NCBI RefSeq assembly: GCF_947503415.1
Contig: NZ_CANNDS010000001.1
Location: 1,212,501 to 1,276,500 of the forward strand
Direction: 5' to 3'
DNA from: an uncultured Tateyamaria sp.
Lineage (GTDB): Bacteria > Pseudomonadota > Alphaproteobacteria > Rhodobacterales > Rhodobacteraceae
DNA: 64,000 nt
Shown here in pieces: positions 36,818 through 51,216 of the stretch. Every line of letters starts with the position of its first letter. Within the stretch, counting starts at the first letter, position 1. The position numbers and the translations under genes are program-made. Under the pieces are notes generated by a model. That model was not told the origin of the DNA. It made no database searches and saw nothing but the letters and a program-made list of their open reading frames with translations.

Positions 36818-37928
36818 AGTTGTCGTTCAGAGCGTTGCCGATACCCACGACCGATCCGATCAGGCCAAAGACTGTGCGGACGGAGTTGATCGGGCTTTCT
36901 GTCGCCATCACCAGGTCGCCGGGATTGATGTTGAACTTTCGTGCCGCAAACAGTGCATCTGCCGAGGTCAGATCAATGGCAAAGACCACTTGGGTTTTTG
37001 CAGGACCAGTGCCATCTGACCGCAGATCCTTGCTGGCGTAGTCACGCAGGATCAGCACACCTTTGGGATTGGCGCGGTTGTCATTGATGCCATCGACAAG
37101 GGCCAAGGCTTCGATGGCGTTGATCCGTTCCTGCGTGAACGGCACGATTGTCTCGGACCCGGTGGCCCCCAATGCGACGAAATACCGTTCGTCTTCCTGT
37201 GCGATGATCTTGTCGCCGCCCCGCAGGATGACATTGGCAGAGGGCCGTTCATACAGATCGTCGGCCCGGATTTCATAAGAGTTGCCGCCACGGATGACCC
37301 GGATCAGCGGATTTTCCAGATCGGACGACACGCCTCCGGCAGCGGAGATCAGGCTGAGGATCGAGTAATTGCGATTCGGCAATGGATAGTTGCCGGACGC
37401 ATTGAACCCACCCACGGCATCCACCGAGTTGTCGGGGCCGGATGTGACGGACAATTGTACCTGCGGGTCAGGGATCACGACGCGCAATTGCTCTTCGATC
37501 TGGCGGCGGGCCGCGTCGGGCGTTGATCCACTGACCTGGACATGGTCGATGTAGGGCACAAAGATCATGCCGTCGGCGGCCACCATGATTTCCTCGAGCG
37601 ACACGGCTTGCTGCGACAGGCCGGTCAAAAGCGAGTTTTCCTGGTTGTCCCAAATGACAAGCTTGATGCTGTCGCCGGGTCGAATGACATTGGATTTCGG
37701 CCCCGGATCGCGAGAGAACCAATGGTAATGACCCTCCCACCCTGTGGCTGGCCATGATGCCAGCTGCGATACGTTTTGAAGTGTGATCGGAACAACGGAA
37801 AACGCTGCGTCTTCGTTGTCTTGGTTGCGATTTATTTCGCCTTCGACAGCCGCACCACGTGGCAGAGTACATGCCGCAACTGTCGCAATGATCATCAAAG
37901 ACGCAAAAAAGCGAATTGGATATTGCAA
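36816..37928 (-). CDS. Polysaccharide biosynthesis/export lipoprotein (Wza-like), TTG start
   Basis: A 370-residue predicted outer-membrane lipoprotein. From the TTG at 37928, preceded by GGGGGAC, the signal LQYPIRFFASLMIIATVAAC ends in a lipobox. A poly-export domain follows (RPGDSIKLVIWD about 85-97, DGMIFVPYID) and then SLBB-like segments with AVGGFNASGNYPLPN. The C-terminus is hydrophobic. No glycosyltransferase, Wzc or flippase gene is nearby, so it is an orphan of an export system encoded elsewhere. An ATG at 37895 would cut the signal. Confidence 0.85.
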   Translation of the reverse strand: MQYPIRFFASLMIIATVAACTLPRGAAVEGEINRNQDNEDAAFSVVPITLQNVSQLASWPATGWEGHYHWFSRDPGPKSNVIRPGDSIKLVIWDNQENSLLTGLSQQAVSLEEIMVAADGMIFVPYIDHVQVSGSTPDAARRQIEEQLRVVIPDPQVQLSVTSGPDNSVDAVGGFNASGNYPLPNRNYSILSLISAAGGVSSDLENPLIRVIRGGNSYEIRADDLYERPSANVILRGGDKIIAQEDERYFVALGATGSETIVPFTQERINAIEALALVDGINDNRANPKGVLILRDYASKDLRSDGTGPAKTQVVFAIDLTSADALFAARKFNINPGDLVMATESPINSVRTVFGLIGSVVGIGNALNDN

Positions 37929-38065
37929 GATCTGTCCCCCTGCGCCTTTACGGCGCGATATTCCAAGCAGGTTTAGCCGGAAACATCGGCGGCGCACACA
38001 ACCATTCTATCGCACGGGCAATCAATCGCCGAAACCGTTGCGCGTTGACAATAGAAAACCCCAGA

Positions 38066-39535
38066 TCAGGTGGTTTTACTTTCCGGATTGCCCATATCTT
38101 CCGCTTCGAGCACGTCCGCATCATCGACAACCGCGAGGTTGGATGCCTCGGCCTTGGCCGGAGTGCCGACCAGCAGCGGCAGCATTTCGGTTCCGCCGGG
38201 CAGTGACAGCTCTGCATTGGGCGGACGTTCCCACGTCAACGTGTCGAACGCGCCGCAATTGCTGCAGGTCGGTGCCCATTCGCCATGGATGTTGTGACAG
38301 TTGTCGCACACCCATTGCGAACCGCGCGGGGCCGTCAGGGCGCGGGCCAGCCAGCCTTGCACAACCGCATCACTCGCCCCCTCGCCGCGCTCTATTGCAG
38401 CCATGAGGGTCAGTGACCGGGTGGTTGGATCAGTTTCCACCAGATCACCAAGCGCGCGCCGCGCCGATGGGAAGTCTTCTGCCGCGATATGCAACTCGCT
38501 CAGAAGCATGCGCGTTTCGGGGTGGTCCGCTTTGGATTTGGTCAACGCCGCGAAACGCTTCTGCCGCGCTTGCGCATCCTCGTCCGGTTCAATCGCGGCA
38601 TAGGCGGCGGCGACGTCCGGGTGCGGTTGCGCCTCCCATGCCTTTTTCAGCACGCGGGTCGCATATCGTTTCTGGCCCTTTTCAATATAGCCATGGGCTG
38701 CCATCACAGCTGCAGGGATCAGGTCGGGCGACAGGCGGTTGGCTTCGATCGCGGCCTCACGCGCTTCGATCGTTTCATCCTCTGCCAGCACCTTTCTGGC
38801 TTCGCTCAGCGCGAGCACCGCGTCGCGCCGTTTGTGCACGTCGCGCGGCAGGGCGCCGTGCTTCAGCTTGGCGCTCAGCGTCTCGCGCGCGCCTTTCCAG
38901 TCCTGCTTGTCCGCTTGCAGTTTCAGCAGAATATCCTGCGTTTCCTCGTGCTTGGGTTTGATGGCAAATGCCTTTTCCGCAAGCTGCAGCGCTGTGTCCG
39001 TGTCACCATCGGCCAGCTTTTGCTTCATGATCCCGCGCACACCGACAAAGCGGGTGGCATCATTCTCCACCAGCTTGCGATAGGTTTCTTCAGCCTTTTT
39101 CCTGTCACCCGCCTGCTCTGCCGCTTGGGCGGTGAGCAGGTTCGTCAGTTCGGGCCTGTCCAGATAGCGATCCGCCTTTTCTGCTTTGGCAAGCGCTGTG
39201 CGCGCTTCACCCGATGCAAGGGCCATCATCCCCTCGGCCAGCGCGTCGAACCCTTTTGCGTATTTGCGACGTTCGAAATACCGCGAGATGGCGGTGTCGT
39301 CGCCATTCAGGAAGTGCCACGTGGCGATGAGCAGACCCAAGAGCTTCAACGCGATCCAGACCGCGATGACCAGCACCACAAGGCCGATCACCGATTGCAG
39401 CGGACCAAGTGTGTATTCGCTGCCCGACACCACGACGCGTACGCCGCCGTCGCTTTCGAGAAGCCAACCGGCGCCGAGGGCCAGGGCCGCAACCGCGACC
39501 ACGAAAATGATGATTTTAACCAATGACCAGATCAT
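38066..39535 (-). CDS. hemY: HemY-like TPR membrane protein
   Basis: A 489-residue protein with two N-terminal membrane segments (about 3-24 and 40-68) in the HemY_N arrangement, then TPR-like helical repeats (~100-390) and a zinc-ribbon-like C-terminal module CDNC...CSNCGAFDTLTW. HemY of this type is not the protoporphyrinogen oxidase; it accompanies hemD and mic60 in proteobacteria and its role in tetrapyrrole metabolism is unresolved. The ATG at 39535 is chosen over a longer frame that lacks the membrane start. It follows mic60 by 11 bp. Confidence 0.88.
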   Translation of the reverse strand: MIWSLVKIIIFVVAVAALALGAGWLLESDGGVRVVVSGSEYTLGPLQSVIGLVVLVIAVWIALKLLGLLIATWHFLNGDDTAISRYFERRKYAKGFDALAEGMMALASGEARTALAKAEKADRYLDRPELTNLLTAQAAEQAGDRKKAEETYRKLVENDATRFVGVRGIMKQKLADGDTDTALQLAEKAFAIKPKHEETQDILLKLQADKQDWKGARETLSAKLKHGALPRDVHKRRDAVLALSEARKVLAEDETIEAREAAIEANRLSPDLIPAAVMAAHGYIEKGQKRYATRVLKKAWEAQPHPDVAAAYAAIEPDEDAQARQKRFAALTKSKADHPETRMLLSELHIAAEDFPSARRALGDLVETDPTTRSLTLMAAIERGEGASDAVVQGWLARALTAPRGSQWVCDNCHNIHGEWAPTCSNCGAFDTLTWERPPNAELSLPGGTEMLPLLVGTPAKAEASNLAVVDDADVLEAEDMGNPESKTT

Positions 39536-39546
39536 AAAAGGCCCCT

Positions 39547-40830
<1,284 letters not shown>

Positions 40831-40901
40831 GGAATCCCCCTTTCGATTCTCACGTGCGGTTGCTGCACCGCATCAAAGTCTAGCGCGCGGTCCCGCGCCC
40901 C

Positions 40902-41609
40902 TCAACCCGCACTGATGACATCGGCAATGGCATCGTACATCGCCGGCGCGTCGGGCCGGGCGGCAATCGCGGCCGCTGTAAACGGCTGAGCCGCGTTCGC
41001 AACCGCCGCACTCATCGCCACCACACGCAACGATGTGGCGCGCGGCGCCTGGTTTGCAAATTGTGCAGCCATTCTAGGAGAGAAAAGAGGTGCCACGACC
41101 ATTTGTTCCCGCGAAATGGCATTTTTTGCAGCATCCGACAGTGGTTGGAGCACCTGTTCATACACAATCGCCTCCCGTGCACTGTGTCCGCTGACTTGCA
41201 GGCGGGCGACGATATTGCCGCGCGTGTGTCGGCCACGCACATGCACAAACGGCTGGTCCGGCGGTAATTTTTCCAGATACGACACCAGACCATCTGCATC
41301 TTCCCCGGCCATCCGGGCCCCCCACCCGTGCTGATTTGCCCATTTGGTGGTTGCAACACCCACGCAATATGCAGGTCTGCCATCGCTCTCTGGTCCATGA
41401 GATACCGCATTGGACGAGGTGAAAATCGGGATCTCAGACTTGGTGAGGGCCACCGTTCCGCTCAGTCCTTCAATCCGCATCACCGGGCTGAAAAGCGGAC
41501 CAACACGCGCGCGAAGTTCGGCGGGCATGTTGCCCACAAACCGTTCGGCCGCGGCGCGCGGGCGGGTCATCAGCAATGTGACGCGGGGGGGAGGTGCATT
41601 GTTTGCCAC
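40902..41609 (-). CDS. hemD: Uroporphyrinogen-III synthase
   Basis: A 235-residue HemD-family protein converting hydroxymethylbilane to uroporphyrinogen III. The family is weakly conserved: the N-terminal [13 protein letters not shown], the central FTSSNAV and the two-lobed length fit. The identification rests partly on position upstream of mic60 and hemY. The start at 41609 lies 47 bp from the divergent tsaD start, so the two promoters overlap. Confidence 0.85.
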   Translation of the reverse strand: MANNAPPPRVTLLMTRPRAAAERFVGNMPAELRARVGPLFSPVMRIEGLSGTVALTKSEIPIFTSSNAVSHGPESDGRPAYCVGVATTKWANQHGWGARMAGEDADGLVSYLEKLPPDQPFVHVRGRHTRGNIVARLQVSGHSAREAIVYEQVLQPLSDAAKNAISREQMVVAPLFSPRMAAQFANQAPRATSLRVVAMSAAVANAAQPFTAAAIAARPDAPAMYDAIADVISAG

Positions 41610-41656
41610 GGCTTATGCTGATACCTCGCACGCGCCTTTGGTGCAACGGATGGGCT

Positions 41657-42751
41657 ATGACGCAGACGGTGACAGTTCTTGGGATCGAAAGCAGCTGCGA
41701 CGATACGGCGGCGGCTGTTGTGCGCGGCGTGCCCGGACAAATGGAGATTCTTTCGTCCGTTGTTTTTGGTCAAACAGCCCTGCACGCTGATTTCGGCGGC
41801 GTGGTCCCCGAGATCGCGGCCCGTGCCCATGCAGAGCGTCTGGACGTCAGCGTTGCAGGTGCGCTGGAGGAGGCGGGTTTGGCCCTGAGTGAAATGGACG
41901 CCATTGCCGCGACCTGCGGTCCCGGCCTGATTGGCGGTGTCGTGGCGGGTGTGATGACGGCCAAGGGGTTGTCGGCGGCCACGGGCAAGCCGCTTTACGG
42001 CATCAATCATCTGGCGGGCCATGCCCTTACGCCGCGCCTGTCCGATGGCATTCCGTTTCCCTACCTCATGCTGTTGGTGTCTGGCGGGCACTGCCAGTTT
42101 CTGGTGGCTCACGGTCCCGATAAATTCACGCGGTTGGGCGGAACGATCGATGACGCCCCGGGAGAGGCATTCGACAAGGTCGCGCGGCTGATCGGGCTCG
42201 GTCAGCCCGGAGGCCCGGCGATTGAGGCCGCCGCGCAAGATGGTGATGCAACGCGCTTTGCCTTCCCGCGACCGCTTGCGAACAAGCCCGGGTGTGACCT
42301 GAGCTTTTCCGGATTGAAAACGGCGGTGCTGCGCGCGCGTGATGACATCGTGGCTGAAAAGGCGGGCCTGACGCAAACAGATCAGGCCGATCTTGCGGCG
42401 TCCTTTCAGGCGGCTGTCACGGACAGTCTGGCAGGCAAGGCACGGCGCGCGCTGGATCTGTATCTGGACCTGTCGCCGCAAACCCGCACGTTCTGTGTTG
42501 CGGGCGGTGTTGCAGCAAATATGACCATCCGGGCTGCGTTAGAGACTGTTTGCAAGGATGTCGGCGTCTCATTCAACGCTCCGCCTCTGGCATTGTGCAC
42601 GGACAACGCCGCCATGATTGCAGCGGCAGGGATCGAACAAATGCCATTGCGCGCGCCGGACGGGATGGGGTTGTCTGCGCGTCCCCGCATGCCGCTTGAT
42701 ACAACAAGTGCATCGATGCTTGGGTCAGGTAAGAAAGGGGCAAAGGCGTGA
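41657..42751 (+). CDS. tsaD: tRNA t6A threonylcarbamoyltransferase TsaD
   Basis: A 364-residue TsaD (Gcp/YgjD), the catalytic subunit adding threonylcarbamoyl to A37 of tRNA. The N-terminal [15 protein letters not shown], the metal-binding NHLAGHALT and the VSGGHCQF segment are typical. I start at ATG 41657; a frame from 41594 would run into hemD. It overlaps the gpsA start by 4 bp (GTGA). Its partner TsaE is at 28602. Confidence 0.96.
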   Translation: MTQTVTVLGIESSCDDTAAAVVRGVPGQMEILSSVVFGQTALHADFGGVVPEIAARAHAERLDVSVAGALEEAGLALSEMDAIAATCGPGLIGGVVAGVMTAKGLSAATGKPLYGINHLAGHALTPRLSDGIPFPYLMLLVSGGHCQFLVAHGPDKFTRLGGTIDDAPGEAFDKVARLIGLGQPGGPAIEAAAQDGDATRFAFPRPLANKPGCDLSFSGLKTAVLRARDDIVAEKAGLTQTDQADLAASFQAAVTDSLAGKARRALDLYLDLSPQTRTFCVAGGVAANMTIRAALETVCKDVGVSFNAPPLALCTDNAAMIAAAGIEQMPLRAPDGMGLSARPRMPLDTTSASMLGSGKKGAKA

Positions 42752-43695
42752 GCGTCGGCATCGTAGGTGCCGGAGCCTTCGGCACGGCCTTGGCCATCAC
42801 CTTGGGACAGGAACAATCCGTTGTTCTGTGGGCGCGCGACGCAGAACACGTGGCGGAAATGCAGGCAGACCGAAGCAACCGCCGCCGTCTGCCCGGTGCC
42901 AATTTCCCCGCCAATCTGTCAATAACCGCCCAATTAGAGACTGTTTTTGCCTGTGACATCGTCCTGTTTGCCGTTCCAATGCAGTCATTGGGCGCGTTCG
43001 TGGCCGGTCATGACCTCAGCGCAATGACCGCCGTTGCGTGCTGCAAGGGGATCGATCTGACAACCGGGACCGGGCCGACGCATGCCCTGTCGGGGGCCGA
43101 CTGTGCCGCTGTTCTGACTGGCCCGAGCTTTGCTGCTGATATCGCCGCTGGTTTGCCGACGGCGCTGACGCTGGCTTGCAGGGATGAGATACGCGCCGAA
43201 ACGCTGCAATCGCAGCTGTCTACGTCTACACTTCGGTTGTATCGCACCACGGATGTGGTTGGGGCGGAACTGGGCGGGGCGCTCAAGAACATCATTGCCA
43301 TCGGCTGCGGTGCTGTCATGGGTGCGGGCCTTGGTGACAGCGCCCGCGCCGCACTTTTGACCCGCGGTTTTGCCGAGATGCAGCGCGTGGGTGCCGCCCT
43401 TGGTGCGCAGCCTGAAACGCTCATGGGATTGAGCGGGCTGGGCGATCTGACGTTGACCTGCACTTCCGACAAGTCGCGGAACTACCGCTTGGGTCTTGCC
43501 CTTGGCGCAGGAACGGAATTTGATGCCGCCACCACCGTGGAAGGGGCAGCCACCGCCCGGGCCCTGCGCGGGGTTGCTGCCAAACACGATCTTGATTTGC
43601 CTGTCTGTGCCACAATTGCTGATCTGGTGGACGGCATCATAGATATACAAGGCGCGATGGCCCGTTTGCTGGCCCGCCCGCTCAAGGAGGAATGA
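42748..43695 (+). CDS. gpsA: Glycerol-3-phosphate dehydrogenase (NAD(P)+) GpsA
   Basis: A 315-residue GpsA making sn-glycerol-3-phosphate for phospholipids. The NAD(P) loop is [14 protein letters not shown], the catalytic Lys is in [13 protein letters not shown], and [12 protein letters not shown] is typical. It starts with GTG overlapping the tsaD stop. yciI follows after 1 bp. Confidence 0.96.
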   Translation: MSVGIVGAGAFGTALAITLGQEQSVVLWARDAEHVAEMQADRSNRRRLPGANFPANLSITAQLETVFACDIVLFAVPMQSLGAFVAGHDLSAMTAVACCKGIDLTTGTGPTHALSGADCAAVLTGPSFAADIAAGLPTALTLACRDEIRAETLQSQLSTSTLRLYRTTDVVGAELGGALKNIIAIGCGAVMGAGLGDSARAALLTRGFAEMQRVGAALGAQPETLMGLSGLGDLTLTCTSDKSRNYRLGLALGAGTEFDAATTVEGAATARALRGVAAKHDLDLPVCATIADLVDGIIDIQGAMARLLARPLKEE

Positions 43696-43696
43696 C

Positions 43697-43972
43697 ATGC
43701 TTTTTGCCCTGATGGCCTTTGACAAAGACGGCGCGCTGGACGTGCGGATGGACAATCGGCCCGCGCATCTCGACTACCTTGAGAGCACCGGCGTGGTGAA
43801 ACAGGCCGGACCGTTTCTGGACGCGGGTGGCAACCCGTGCGGATCGCTGATCGTGCTGGAGGTTGAGGATATGGCAACCGCACAGGCGTGGGCTGACGGC
43901 GATCCCTATGCCAAGGCGGGCCTGTTTCGTGACGTGCAGATCAAGGCGTGGAAACAGGTGATTGGGGCATGA
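43697..43972 (+). CDS. YciI family protein
   Basis: A 91-residue YciI-like dimeric alpha-beta barrel protein. The His-Asp pair (HLDYLESTG, residues ~24-32) and the DPYAKAGLF segment near the C-terminus mark the family; the biochemical role is unknown. It lies 1 bp after gpsA and its stop overlaps the start of the EVE gene (ATGA). Confidence 0.9.
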   Translation: MLFALMAFDKDGALDVRMDNRPAHLDYLESTGVVKQAGPFLDAGGNPCGSLIVLEVEDMATAQAWADGDPYAKAGLFRDVQIKAWKQVIGA

Positions 43973-44388
43973 AATACTGGCTTTTCAAATCCGAACCTTC
44001 GACCTGGAGCTGGGATCAGCAGGTCGCCAAGGGGGACACAGGCGAAGAATGGGACGGCGTGCGCAACTACCAGGCGCGGAATTTCATGCGTGACATGAAG
44101 GTTGGCGATCGCGGGTTCTTTTATCATTCGCAGACCGAAAAGGCTGTTGTGGGCATCGTTGAAGTGATTGCCGACGCCCATCCTGACAGCACCACCGATG
44201 ATGATCGGTGGGAGTGCGTGGATATCAAGGCGATTGGGCCCGTGAAGACCCCCGTGACGCTTGAGATGGTCAAGGCTGACCCTCGATTGGAAGAGATGGC
44301 GCTGATCCGAAACTCGCGCTTGTCCGTCCAGCCGGTGACGGAACGTGAATGGGCCGTGGTATGTGAAATGGCGGGCGTGGACCCCTAA
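43969..44388 (+). CDS. EVE domain protein
   Basis: A 139-residue protein filled by an EVE domain (PUA-like fold), from YWLFKSEPSTWSWDQQ to the C-terminal VTEREW. EVE domains bind modified nucleobases in DNA or RNA. Stand-alone forms are often near core genes, as here, where it ends the tsaD-gpsA-yciI-EVE run. The ATG at 43969 gives an ATGA overlap with yciI. Confidence 0.92.
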   Translation: MKYWLFKSEPSTWSWDQQVAKGDTGEEWDGVRNYQARNFMRDMKVGDRGFFYHSQTEKAVVGIVEVIADAHPDSTTDDDRWECVDIKAIGPVKTPVTLEMVKADPRLEEMALIRNSRLSVQPVTEREWAVVCEMAGVDP

Positions 44389-44453
44389 ACGCTTTGGAAT
44401 TTCCCCATCCTCTGGCAGTTTGACAGCACAATTGGCCGAAAACGGAGGGACAG

Positions 44454-44852
44454 ATGGGATTTTTGGCAGTTTTGGTGGCGGGTATCGCCGGGTTCATGTT
44501 CGGAGCAATTTGGTACACGGTGCTTGCCAAACCATGGATGGAAGCGTCTGGCGTGCCGCTCAATGCTGCCGGCGACGCGCCTGCAAATCAGAAAAACCCG
44601 GTGCCCTACATCACCAGCATCGTTGGCGCGATCCTTGTCGCGGGTATGATGCGCCACGTATTCGCGCTGAGTGCGATTGACAGCTTTGGTGAAGGGTTGG
44701 TGTCCGGCTTTGGGATCGGGCTGTTTCTGGTCACACCCTGGATCGCGACATTCTATGCGTTTGGCGCACGGCCGTTTCGGCTGACACTGATCGACGGGGG
44801 GTATGCCACATTCGGATGCACGGTGATCGCTGCGGTTCTGATGCTGTTTTGA
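44454..44852 (+). CDS. DUF1761-like integral membrane protein
   Basis: A 132-residue membrane protein with about four hydrophobic segments (residues 2-22, 54-72, 82-100, 114-131). The WYTVLAKPWMEASG loop after TM1 and the FYAFGARPFRLTLIDGGY segment before the last helix match the DUF1761 pattern. The function is unknown. It follows the EVE gene by 65 bp and has its own terminator at 44857. Confidence 0.8.
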   Translation: MGFLAVLVAGIAGFMFGAIWYTVLAKPWMEASGVPLNAAGDAPANQKNPVPYITSIVGAILVAGMMRHVFALSAIDSFGEGLVSGFGIGLFLVTPWIATFYAFGARPFRLTLIDGGYATFGCTVIAAVLMLF

Positions 44853-44856
44853 AAAA

Positions 44857-44886
44857 AGGGTTCTGACCTGACACGGCCAGAACCCT
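44857..44886 (+). terminator. Terminator after the DUF1761 gene
   Basis: AGGGTTCTG (44857-44865) and CAGAACCCT (44878-44886) form a 9-bp stem with a 12-nt loop, followed by CTTTC. The T-run is weak. Confidence 0.7.
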
Positions 44887-45030
44887 CTTTCACCCCGGTG
44901 TACACTCCCAGTGGCCACCGCATCTAAGGCTGAATTTCGGGCCTGACCTTCTGGTCTGACAGGATGGTACGTAGCAGTGCGACGCTAAAAACTCAATTTC
45001 ATAGTGGCAACGATTGGACCCAAAAAAGAA

Positions 45031-45051
45031 ACACCCGCTTAAAGCGGGTGT
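45031..45051 (-). terminator. Terminator after the DUF2853 gene
   Basis: ACACCCGC and GCGGGTGT arms with a 5-nt loop. On the minus strand they are followed by TTCTTTTTT (A-run at 45022-45027 on the plus strand), a good intrinsic terminator. Confidence 0.88.
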
Positions 45052-45079
45052 CCCATTCGTTAACGCCAGAGCCGTGATA

Positions 45080-45421
45080 TCAGCCGTAAACGCTTTCTTT
45101 CCCGAAATGCTTGGTCAGCATGTAGTAGACGACGGCGCGGTACTTGTTGCGCTCTGATTTGCCGTAGGTCTCGATGACCGACGCAATCGCTTCGTCCAGC
45201 TTGGGACCGTCTGCAAGGCCCAGCTTCTTGATAAGGAAGTTGTTCTTTACCGTTTCCAGCTCCCCCGGCTGGCTGGACGCGACGGTGGATGCATCAGAGT
45301 CGTAGATCGACGGACCACAGCCGATCGTCACTTTCGTCAGCAGGTCCATGTCCGGCGCCATGTTGCATTTGTTTTTCAGATCGTCCGCATATTGCGCGAT
45401 CAGATCGTCCCGTTTGCCCAT
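45080..45421 (-). CDS. DUF2853 family protein
   Basis: A 113-residue soluble protein of the DUF2853 family: it begins GKRDDLIAQYADDLK and ends with a helical region YYMLTKHFGKESVYG. Two cysteines (about 19 and 35). Function unknown. Single gene with its own terminator. Confidence 0.85.
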   Translation of the reverse strand: MGKRDDLIAQYADDLKNKCNMAPDMDLLTKVTIGCGPSIYDSDASTVASSQPGELETVKNNFLIKKLGLADGPKLDEAIASVIETYGKSERNKYRAVVYYMLTKHFGKESVYG

Positions 45422-45553
45422 ATCTTAGTCTCCCACCAGTTGGACTTGGCCACCATTCATGACCTTGGACGGGAGGTTAGAGCAGCAAGGGTGCCGAAAC
45501 AAAGGAAAAAGTTTGCCGCTTTTTCCCCGTCAAATTTTTTGCTGATCTGCGAT

Positions 45554-46153
45554 TCAATACCGGTTGATCTTGATCTCGGTCTTGCCCGTCGTGGTTGGCA
45601 TCTGTTCCGGATCGGACACGGTGGCATCGCTGTCGCTTGCGTTGCCAGTGTCGTCAAAACTGAAGGTAAAGCCGCGCACGTAGAACGACCGGGGTTCCGT
45701 GATTGACGTAGTCCGGTCGACCCATTCCGGAGAAAAGGCAACCGTCCAAACACCGGGGTAGGCGTGCACAAGATTGTGCATGCAAGTCAGAGCGACCCAG
45801 ATGCCGACGGTTTTTGCAGCGAGATGTTCCTTGGTCGTCAGGTTCAGGGCCGACCGCAGAACAAAGGCGATTGCAATGGCCAGACCACCATCCATCAGCA
45901 TGGTTAGATCCGGATCCACGTTTGGGTCGGGGGCACCGTTGACGTGGAACATCGCATATCGGGACAGCACTACCGTGAAAATGCCGACAAACAGCGCGCC
46001 AACGATGGAACCGGGATAGGCCAGATTGCGGACCCAATCCGGTGTGCGCCCGCGTGCGGCAGCCGCAGCTTCACTTTGGCGGGTTTGATGTTGTGTGTGC
46101 GTTTCGTTCAGGCGAGCAAGCCGCGCCGCAAATACGTCATGTCCCTGTGCCAT
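45554..46153 (-). CDS. Hypothetical membrane protein
   Basis: A 199-residue protein I do not recognise. The N-terminal ~40 residues are hydrophilic and Gln/Ala-rich. Two or three membrane segments follow (about 45-66, 88-104 and 112-130). The C-terminal ~60 residues are polar with acidic Ser/Asp/Thr-rich runs. It stands alone between the DUF2853 and nitroreductase genes on the same strand. Confidence 0.7.
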   Translation of the reverse strand: MAQGHDVFAARLARLNETHTQHQTRQSEAAAAARGRTPDWVRNLAYPGSIVGALFVGIFTVVLSRYAMFHVNGAPDPNVDPDLTMLMDGGLAIAIAFVLRSALNLTTKEHLAAKTVGIWVALTCMHNLVHAYPGVWTVAFSPEWVDRTTSITEPRSFYVRGFTFSFDDTGNASDSDATVSDPEQMPTTTGKTEIKINRY

Positions 46154-46242
46154 GGGAAACCTCTAGCCAAATCAACAGGTTCTATTCTGACGCGAGTTGG
46201 CGGCAGAATTGAGGCAAGTTGACGAAACAAGAATGGCGTCTG

Positions 46243-46932
46243 TCAGCGTACCGACAGGATTTCGGTCAGTGGCTTTTTGATCTTGGCGACGGCGGGCACT
46301 GTCGCATCTTTTGCCGCGTGACCCACAGCAATGATCATCGTCGCTTTCTCACTCTCGGGTCGGCCCAAGAGGTCGCCAAGGAATTTCATCGGGTTCGGCG
46401 TGTGCGTCAGCGTTACCAAACCGGCGGTGTGCAGGGCCGTCAGCAACATACCCGTCGCAATGCCAACGCTTTCGGGCACGTAGTAGTTCTTGTACCGCGT
46501 GCCGTCGTCAAACAGGCCATAGCGCTGGGCAAAGACCACGATCAGCCATGGCGCGTCCTCAAGATGCGGCTTGTCGGCATTGGTCCCGATCGGTTCCAGC
46601 GCCTTGATCCACTCGTCGCTTGCGCCGCCATCGTAGAACTTGCGTTCTTCTTCTTCGGCAGCTTCGCGGATCTGGCGTTTGACGTCCGCGTCCTTGATCG
46701 CGACGAAGTGCCAGGGCTGGTGGTTGGCGCCCGAGGGCGCTGTACCCGCCGCGGCCACGCACGCCTCGATCACCTCTTGGGCCACGGGACGGGTGGAATA
46801 GTCGCGCACGGTGTGGCGTTGGGCCATGAAATCGCGGAACTCTTCGACGCGTCTCAGCATCTCGTCGTCGCTCAGGTCCTGCCGGTCCGGCAAGGGCAGT
46901 TGGTTGTATTCCAGCTTGTCCTTGGCAAACAC
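46243..46932 (-). CDS. Nitroreductase family FMN oxidoreductase
   Basis: A 229-residue nitroreductase-fold protein with the FMN-binding RHTVRDYSTRPV, the GTAPSGANHQPWHFV loop and GIATGMLLTALHTAGL. The PSGAN-H-QPW segment and length resemble the iodotyrosine-deiodinase-like subgroup, but the substrate is not established. It starts 2 bp after the gyrB stop, so it is probably co-transcribed with gyrB. Confidence 0.88.
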   Translation of the reverse strand: MFAKDKLEYNQLPLPDRQDLSDDEMLRRVEEFRDFMAQRHTVRDYSTRPVAQEVIEACVAAAGTAPSGANHQPWHFVAIKDADVKRQIREAAEEEERKFYDGGASDEWIKALEPIGTNADKPHLEDAPWLIVVFAQRYGLFDDGTRYKNYYVPESVGIATGMLLTALHTAGLVTLTHTPNPMKFLGDLLGRPESEKATMIIAVGHAAKDATVPAVAKIKKPLTEILSVR

Positions 46933-46934
46933 GA

Positions 46935-50049
<3,115 letters not shown>

Positions 50050-50053
<4 letters not shown>

Positions 50054-51150
50054 GGCCCCGACACCTCGCTCAGACCGTCATGGTCCGTCACGTGCACATA
50101 CTGCGCCCGGTCCCCCAGACTGTCGAACAGCTCCGTCTCGGTCCCCGTCATCCACGCCTGTGCTCCAAGCGCACAAATCTCGTCATAAAGCGCGGCCCGC
50201 CGGTCCTGATCCAGATGTGCCGCGACTTCATCAAGAAGCAGCAGGGGTGGTGCCCCAAAATCCCGCGCTAACGCCCGCGCATTGGCGAGGATCAAAGAGA
50301 CGAGCAACGCTTTCTGCTCACCTGTGGAACAGTCCTTCGCCGGAACGCCCTTGGCCGCGTAAACCCCATATAGATCAGCGCGATGCGGCCCCAAGAGCGT
50401 ACGTCCGGCTGCCAGATCACGACCGCGCCCATCAGCCAAGGCTGCGCGCACATCCTCAACCGTGTCTGGCATCCCCAACTCACCGGGCTGCAGGGTCAGG
50501 TCCGCTGCTGGAAAGGCGGTCTGCGCCCCCTCCTGCGCCTCGGCCAGTTCCGCCAAGGCGCGCATGCGGTTGGCGTGAATGGCACTCCCCGTTTCGGCCA
50601 TGCGCAACTCAAGCGCTGCATACCAATGCGCGTCACGCACCATGTCCTTGAGCAAGCGGTTCCGCTCGCGCATCGCCTTCTCATACTCCAATGACACCTG
50701 CGCATGATCGGGAATAAAACTCAGGGTCATGCGATCCAGAAAGCGCCGCCGCCCCTCGGCCCCTTCGATCCAAAGACGGTCCATGGAAGGGATCAGCCAC
50801 AACACCCGTGCAATCCGGCCCAAGGCTGTCTGTGCCGCCGCCTTGCCATCAATCCTGACCTGCCGCGCGGCGCCGCCTTCAGACCACGTCTCGACTTCGT
50901 GCACCTGCTGCAAGGAATGCAACACACCAGACAGTTTCCAGCCCAAGGCCTCTGGCCGCCGCGTCATATCCTCCGCCGACGACCGGCGCAGACCCCGGCC
51001 GGGTGAAAACAGCGATACAGCTTCCAGAATGTTGGTCTTTCCGGCGCCATTGGGTCCGTAGATCGCAACGGGTCGCGCATCCAGCTCCAAACGCGCCAGC
51101 TTGTGAGACCGAAAATGGGACAGGGTCAAAGAGGAAAGGGACAGCGTCAC
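50050..51150 (-). CDS. recF: DNA replication and repair protein RecF
   Basis: A 366-residue RecF, the SMC-like ATPase that loads RecA at gaps with RecO and RecR. Walker A is IYGPNGAGKTN near residue 32, the signature region is KDCSTGEQKALLVSLILA, and Walker B is LLLLDEVAAHLD. It lies 66 bp after dnaN on the same strand. Confidence 0.95.
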
Positions 51151-51216
51151 CCCTGTCCCCTGTTTCTTCTGACTGAAAATACCACCGCCGGAGGCAAGAT
51201 TTTTCGCCGAAAAATC

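Noticed and set aside
38066..39535. hemY as protoporphyrinogen oxidase
   Set aside because: The protein has HemY_N and TPR features without an FAD-binding motif; HemJ at 7196 is the likely oxidase.
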